Assembly: GCA_022822125.1 (NCBI GenBank)
Contig: JAJECF010000036.1
Span: 1 to 8,846, forward strand
DNA from: Alphaproteobacteria bacterium
GTDB lineage: Bacteria; Pseudomonadota; Alphaproteobacteria; Bin95
DNA: 8,846 bases
Direction of reading: 5' to 3'
Below the pieces are notes generated by a model, which saw nothing but the letters and a program-made list of their open reading frames with translations, made no database searches and was not told the DNA's origin. Of this stretch, positions 5,789 through 8,846 are shown one piece after another. Both the position numbers and the translations under genes were made by a program. The first letter of the stretch is position 1, and each line of letters begins with the position of its first letter.

Positions 5789-6925
5789 ATGGAACCGGGG
5801 TCCAATGCGCATCTGGTCGGCGAGGCGGACGCGCGCGCCAGGCTCAACACGCCGGCCCTGCTGCTCGACCTCGACGCGCTCGACCGCAATATCGCGCGCA
5901 TGGCCGCCCATTGCCGGCGGACGGGGCAGGCGCTCCGCCCGCACGCCAAGACCCACAAGAGCATCCGGGTTGCGCGGCGGCAGATCGCGGCGGGCGCGGT
6001 CGGCCAGTGCTGCGCGACGCTGGGCGAGGCGGAGGTGCTGGCGGGCGCGGGCATTCCGGGCGTGCTTATCACCTCCCCCGTGGTCGGCCCCGGCCGCGCG
6101 GCCCGGCTGGCCGCGCTCAACGAGGCCGCCGAGGGGCTGATGGCGGTCGCCGACGACCCGGGCGCGGTCGCGGCGCTGGCCGCGGCGGCGACCGGCAAGC
6201 CGCTCTCGCTGCTGGTCGATATCGATGTCGGCACAAGGCGCACGGGCGTGCCCTCGGCGCAGGCGGCGGCGGCGCTCGCCCGGCAGATCGCGGAGGCGCC
6301 CGGCCTCGTCTTCGCCGGCATCCAGGGCTATGCCGGCCATCTCCAGCATATTTACGACTATGCCGAGCGCGCCGAAGCGGCGGCGGGCGTGTCGGCGCGC
6401 CTCGCCCATGTCTCCTCCGTGCTGGCGGACGCCGGCCTCGCGCCGCCGCTCGTCACCGGCGGGGGCACCGGCACGCATGATCTCGACCACCGCCACGGCG
6501 TGCTGGGCGAACTCCAGGCCGGCAGCTACACGGTGATGGACGTGGATTACGGCCGGGTGGCGCTGACCGCGGACGGCGGCCCCGGCCCGTTCGAGCCCGC
6601 GCTGTTCGTGACGGCGACGGTGGTGAGCGCGGCGGGCGAGGACTTCGCGATCATCGACGCCGGCCTCAAGGCGCTCGCGACCGACGGGCCGATGCCGCTC
6701 TTTGCGCGCGGCGCGCCGGAGGGCGCGACCTTCAGCTTCGCCGGGGACGAGCACGGCCGCGTCCACTACGCCGGGGACAACCCCGCGCGGCTCCGGGTCG
6801 GCGACATCGTCGAGCTGCACCCGCCGCATTGCGACCCGACGGTCAATCTCTACGACCACTATCACGCCATGCGCGGCGAGGCGCTGGAAGCCGTCTGGCC
6901 GGTGGACGCGCGCGGGCGGCGGTAG
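5789..6925 (+). CDS. D-threonine aldolase family PLP enzyme (DSD1/alanine-racemase-fold)
   Basis: The protein has 378 residues, full family length. The N-terminal PLP barrel carries HAKTHKS (52-58), with K54 as the probable Schiff-base lysine. GIQGYAGHLQH (177-187) and the PLP phosphate loop VTGGGTGT (222-229) follow, then ELQAGSYTVMD. The C-terminal domain has PPHCDPTVNLYD with H347-C348-D349. In D-threonine aldolases the divalent metal is held by His-x-Asp, while eukaryotic D-serine dehydratases use His-x-Cys, so this reads as the aldolase type. The likely reaction is metal- and PLP-dependent reversible cleavage of a D-beta-hydroxy amino acid to glycine plus an aldehyde. A beta-hydroxyaspartate aldolase (BhcC-like) belongs to the same family and cannot be excluded, although no other cycle genes are nearby. 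A GGGAGGGAGGG run lies just before the ATG. The gene has no operon partner in the window. Confidence 0.88.
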   Translation: MEPGSNAHLVGEADARARLNTPALLLDLDALDRNIARMAAHCRRTGQALRPHAKTHKSIRVARRQIAAGAVGQCCATLGEAEVLAGAGIPGVLITSPVVGPGRAARLAALNEAAEGLMAVADDPGAVAALAAAATGKPLSLLVDIDVGTRRTGVPSAQAAAALARQIAEAPGLVFAGIQGYAGHLQHIYDYAERAEAAAGVSARLAHVSSVLADAGLAPPLVTGGGTGTHDLDHRHGVLGELQAGSYTVMDVDYGRVALTADGGPGPFEPALFVTATVVSAAGEDFAIIDAGLKALATDGPMPLFARGAPEGATFSFAGDEHGRVHYAGDNPARLRVGDIVELHPPHCDPTVNLYDHYHAMRGEALEAVWPVDARGRR

Positions 6926-7026
6926 CGCGCGAGCCTTCGGCGGGCTTGACCCGGGGAGGGCCGTGGTAAGCTGGAGGCAGCGCAAGAGCGGCCTCCTCCG
7001 GGCCGTCCTTGTCGAGTCCGGAGCAG

Positions 7027-7113
7027 GCGGAGGGCGGCCATGACAAAACATGACATCCCGCGGGGGTCCTTCGATACGCCGCTGGCGCGGCTACTCAGGA
7101 TGAGGATGCCGCC
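7027..7113 (+). repeat. 87-bp direct repeat, left copy (carries one intergenic repeat)
   Basis: It is identical to 7453-7539 at 86 of 87 positions (G 7063 against A 7489). It starts GCGGAGGGCGGCCATGAC, continues with AAAACATGACATCCCGCG, then contains the palindromic repeat 7066-7105 with stem GCCGC-TGGC-GCGGC. The near-identity implies recent duplication or gene conversion. Confidence 0.85.
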
Positions 7114-7162
7114 TGCGCCGCTATCCGGGAGGGGAGTCTTGTCCGGACCGTCATCCCCGCCC

Positions 7163-7369
7163 CTCATCCTGACCAGCGCCAGCGGCTGCCCTCCTTTCCT
7201 CATCCCGAGTAGCGCCCGCGCCGGCGGCTGCCCTCCCTTCCTCATCCTGAGTAGCGCCCGCGCCGGCGGCTGCCCTCCCTTCCTCATCCTGAGTAGCGCC
7301 CGCGCCGGCGGCTGCCCTCCCTTCCTCATCCTGAGTAGCGCCCGCGCCGGCGGGCGCGTATCGAAGGAC
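7163..7369 (-). repeat. Tandem array of 42-bp units made from half of the intergenic repeat
   Basis: The units are 7163-7198 (36 bp, diverged), 7199-7240, 7241-7282, 7283-7324 (42 bp each, almost identical) and a last unit from 7325. The last unit continues into the proper repeat end GCGTATCGAAGGAC (7356-7369). Each unit is the CTCATCCTGAGTAGC half plus a GCGCCGGCGGC stem and a CTGCCCTCCCTTC linker. The array looks like slippage or unequal crossing-over inside one reverse copy. Confidence 0.85.
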
Positions 7370-7452
7370 GCGCCATCGCCCGGGAGGAGGAGGGAAAGGA
7401 GGCTGCAATGCCTTGCGAACGCTTGCCTTCCGGCCCGGCGCAAACGACCGGA

Positions 7453-7590
7453 GCGGAGGGCGGCCATGACAAAACATGACATCCCGCGAGGGTCCTTCGA
7501 TACGCCGCTGGCGCGGCTACTCAGGATGAGGATGCCGCCAGCGCGGCTATTCGGGATGAGGACGCTGCCTGCGCGGCTATTCGGGATGAT
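7453..7590 (+). repeat. 87-bp direct repeat, right copy, followed by two partial repeat ends
   Basis: Bases 7453-7539 match 7027-7113. The included palindromic repeat (7492-7531) is followed by two right-half partials with GCGCGGCTATTCGGGATGA at 7541-7559 and 7571-7589. With the left copy it brackets the 42-bp array, a layout that allows deletion of about 426 bp by recombination. Confidence 0.8.
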
Positions 7591-7668
7591 GCCGCCAGCG
7601 CCGTCGTCTTCGGAATTCGCCCGTGCCTTCGCCGCCCGCGCCGTCCTCGACCATATCGCGCGGGCGGC

Positions 7669-8244
7669 ATGAGCGGACAGGCGGACGGCGTTTGGGTGTT
7701 CGGCTACGGCTCGCTCATCTGGCGGCCGGACATCCCGTTCCGCGAGCAGCGGGTCGCGCATGCCGAGGGCTGGGCGCGCCGCTTCTGGCAGGGCTCGCAC
7801 GACCATCGCGGGCTGCCGCATGCGCCGGGCCGGGTGGTGACGCTGGTGCCCGAGGCGGGCGCCTCCTGCGGCGGCATGGCCTATTTCGTCGAGGCGGCGG
7901 TGCTGCGCGAGACCTGGGACGAGCTCGACTACCGCGAGAAGAACGGCTACCGGCGCGAAACCGTGCAGCTGGCGTTCCGCGACGGCGCGGCGGAAGGCGC
8001 GGTCTATGTCGCGCCGGCCGGCAACCGCGCCTGGCTCGGCCCGGCGCCCTTCCCGGATATGGCGGCGCAAATCCTGCGTTCGGCGGGCCCGAGCGGCGCG
8101 AATATCGACTATATGAGGAGACTCGCTAGTGAGTTGCGCCGGCTCGGCATCGAGGACGAGCATGTGTTCCGGCTGGAGCGCCATGTCGAGGACCTTGCCC
8201 GGCGGGCCGCCGGATGCCGCCCGCCCGGCCGCCGGCTATACTGA
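7669..8244 (+). CDS. chaC: Glutathione-specific gamma-glutamylcyclotransferase, ChaC family
   Basis: The protein has 191 residues, normal for ChaC. Residues 9-20 hold the signature WVFGYGSLIWRP, forming the 5-oxoproline/glutamyl pocket. WQGSHDHRGLPHAPGRVVTL (40-59) and GGMAYFV (68-74) follow. LDYREKNGY (86-94) holds the conserved Glu (E90) expected to act as general acid/base. The C-terminal SGANIDYMRRLASELRRLGI (142-161) is the usual ChaC tail. The family cleaves glutathione to 5-oxoproline and Cys-Gly in the cytosol. The start ATG lies only 79 bp after the last repeat end (7589) and has a weak RBS (GCGGGCGGC), so transcription may start inside the repeat block. The Uma2 gene begins 31 bp downstream and may be co-transcribed, without any obvious functional link. 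Confidence 0.92.
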   Translation: MSGQADGVWVFGYGSLIWRPDIPFREQRVAHAEGWARRFWQGSHDHRGLPHAPGRVVTLVPEAGASCGGMAYFVEAAVLRETWDELDYREKNGYRRETVQLAFRDGAAEGAVYVAPAGNRAWLGPAPFPDMAAQILRSAGPSGANIDYMRRLASELRRLGIEDEHVFRLERHVEDLARRAAGCRPPGRRLY

Positions 8245-8275
8245 GGCAGGCGACGCCTTCCGGAAGGATCGGGCC

Positions 8276-8770
8276 ATGGAACGCAGCACAGGCAGCATGG
8301 GGTCGGAATACCGGCGCTTCCATATCGACCCGGAAGCCCTGCCGCTTTTCCGGGATTTCGACTGGAACAGCCTCGCAAGGCAGGTCTTCGTCGATCCCGT
8401 CACCGGCCTCGTCGCGCTCATGACGCCCTCCTCGCAGCATGAGGGCTACGCCAGCGGCGCGGACAGGCTGGTGGAGGCACTCGACAGGAAATACGACCTG
8501 CGCGCCATTCTCCTCGGCTCCACACGCTGGCGGCGGCGCGGCGACCCGGAGAATACCGGCGCCGAACCGGACGCCTGTTTCTATCTGGGCGAGAAGGCCG
8601 AACGCCGCGCCCATGCCCGCCTTGCGGGAGACGAGGCGCTGGAGGCGTTCGAGGGCGCTACCCCGCCGGACCTCGTCGTCGAGGTCGAGCGCAGCCATGG
8701 CGACGAGACCCAACTTGAACAGTCGGTGTCGATTTTTGCGGGTTCCGGTTTCGCCAAGTTGTTGAAATGA
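8276..8770 (+). pseudogene. Uma2-family (DUF820) nuclease-like protein with replaced C-terminus
   Basis: The start is ATG 8276, preceded by GGAAGGAT. The frame upstream overlaps chaC and codes for nothing family-like. The protein has 164 residues, shorter than the usual 180-200. Recognisable Uma2 segments are VDPVTGLVALMTPSSQHEG (39-57), GAEPDACFYLG (95-105), which gives the family Asp 99, and PPDLVVEVERSHGDE (130-144), with E136 and E138 at the PD-(D/E)xK-like core. After about residue 146 the expected helix (a Tyr/Leu-rich YRALGVPELW-type segment) is missing. Instead the frame runs into QSVSIFAGSGFAKLLK and stops, in DNA of different composition. The gene is probably broken by an insertion or rearrangement near 8711. 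Residual activity is unlikely but not excluded. Uma2 proteins are restriction-endonuclease-fold proteins whose cellular role is poorly known. Confidence 0.7.
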
Positions 8771-8846
8771 TTGGATAGTGGGGTGGTGGTTGGCGCGGGT
8801 TGAGAAAAATGTAGTGAAACATTTTTGCTGATTTGGTGTTGTTTTC
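8711..8846. mobile_element. AT-richer, C-poor segment, possible end of an inserted element
   Basis: From about 8711 the sequence changes sharply. In the last 96 bases I count 41 G or C, only seven of them C, against roughly two-thirds GC in the genes to the left. It also interrupts the Uma2 frame. Inside are CGCCAA (8752-8757) with TTGGCG (8790-8795) and the hairpin 8805-8826. I cannot identify a transposase or terminal repeat, as the rest lies beyond the window. Confidence 0.45.
8805..8826. terminator. AT-rich perfect hairpin, possible bidirectional terminator
   Basis: AAAAATGT (8805-8812) and ACATTTTT (8819-8826) form a perfect 8-bp stem with loop AGTGAA. The T run helps on either strand, but the stem is AT-rich, so it is a weak terminator at best. 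It may instead be a structural part of an inserted element. Confidence 0.35.

Larger units (their letters stand above)
6926..7668. other. 743-bp repeat spacer between aldolase and ChaC genes
   Basis: The spacer is composed of an 87-bp direct repeat flanking a tandem array, plus extra partial repeat copies. Long frames stay open on both strands because the 42-bp unit is a multiple of three. Their products are low-complexity repeats of PSSARAGGCPPFLIL type and I reject them as genes. Confidence 0.75.

Noticed and set aside
5789..6925. D-serine dehydratase or alanine racemase
   Set aside because: The motif is His-x-Asp, not the His-x-Cys zinc pair of D-serine dehydratase, and the C-terminal PPHCDPTVNLYD is not found in alanine racemases.
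5645..7051. 468-codon minus-strand frame opposite the aldolase gene
   Set aside because: It is antisense to a well-supported enzyme gene with PLP and metal motifs; the frame is a high-GC artefact.
7163..7369. Possible CRISPR array
   Set aside because: The units are contiguous with identical between-repeat sequence, so there are no unique spacers. No cas genes are present and the unit is half of a dispersed intergenic repeat.
7040..7672. 210-codon open frame on the plus strand
   Set aside because: It translates palindromic repeats and the 42-bp array, has no ribosome binding site and ends inside the chaC start. It stays open only because repeat units are multiples of three.
6862..8184. 440-codon open frame on the minus strand
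   Set aside because: It crosses the repeat spacer and lies antisense to the aldolase end and most of chaC. Composition is low-complexity Arg/Ala/Pro with no family signature.

Overview
The window reads as chromosomal DNA of a GC-rich alphaproteobacterium. The evidence is strong GC bias at third codon positions, a single-domain Porin_4-type porin ending in Phe, and many intergenic copies of a palindromic repeat (consensus ends TCCTTCGATACG and CTCAGGATGAGG). I know that repeat type, from memory, from sphingomonads and other Alphaproteobacteria. I cannot name a genus. I see no tRNA, rRNA or CRISPR array.

Left third (1-3417, minus strand): an apparent operon transcribed toward the left edge. 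It runs porin (2338-3417), then a 574-residue surface-type lipoprotein (554-2278) with a lipobox, a poly-Gly linker and a C-terminal TbpB-like beta-barrel, then the 5' part of a gene cut by the window edge (1-473). The product of that last gene starts like a Slam (surface lipoprotein assembly modifier, DUF560) outer-membrane protein. A porin, a candidate surface lipoprotein and the machine that would display it is the most interesting content of the window. A GC-rich hairpin separates lipoprotein and Slam, as expected if more lipoprotein than translocator is made.

Centre left (3418-4254): an AT-rich divergent region, then a 179-residue protein with a LysR-type DNA-binding domain but no effector domain. 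A 13-bp palindrome and a 22-bp tandem duplication sit at its start codon. It is positioned to regulate itself and/or the porin-lipoprotein-Slam operon.

Centre (4255-5706): repeat-rich spacer, then two short single-pass membrane proteins with long charged coiled coils (4791-5153 and 5353-5706). Each has a GTG start behind a good ribosome binding site. They look like members of one architectural family.

Right (5789-8846): a PLP-dependent D-threonine aldolase family enzyme; a 743-bp spacer built from repeats (an 87-bp direct repeat flanking a tandem array of 42-bp units); a ChaC-type gamma-glutamylcyclotransferase; and a Uma2-family nuclease-like gene. The Uma2 C-terminus is replaced where base composition falls abruptly, about 8711, consistent with the edge of an inserted element running off the window. 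These genes show no common pathway. They look like independent short units separated by repeats.
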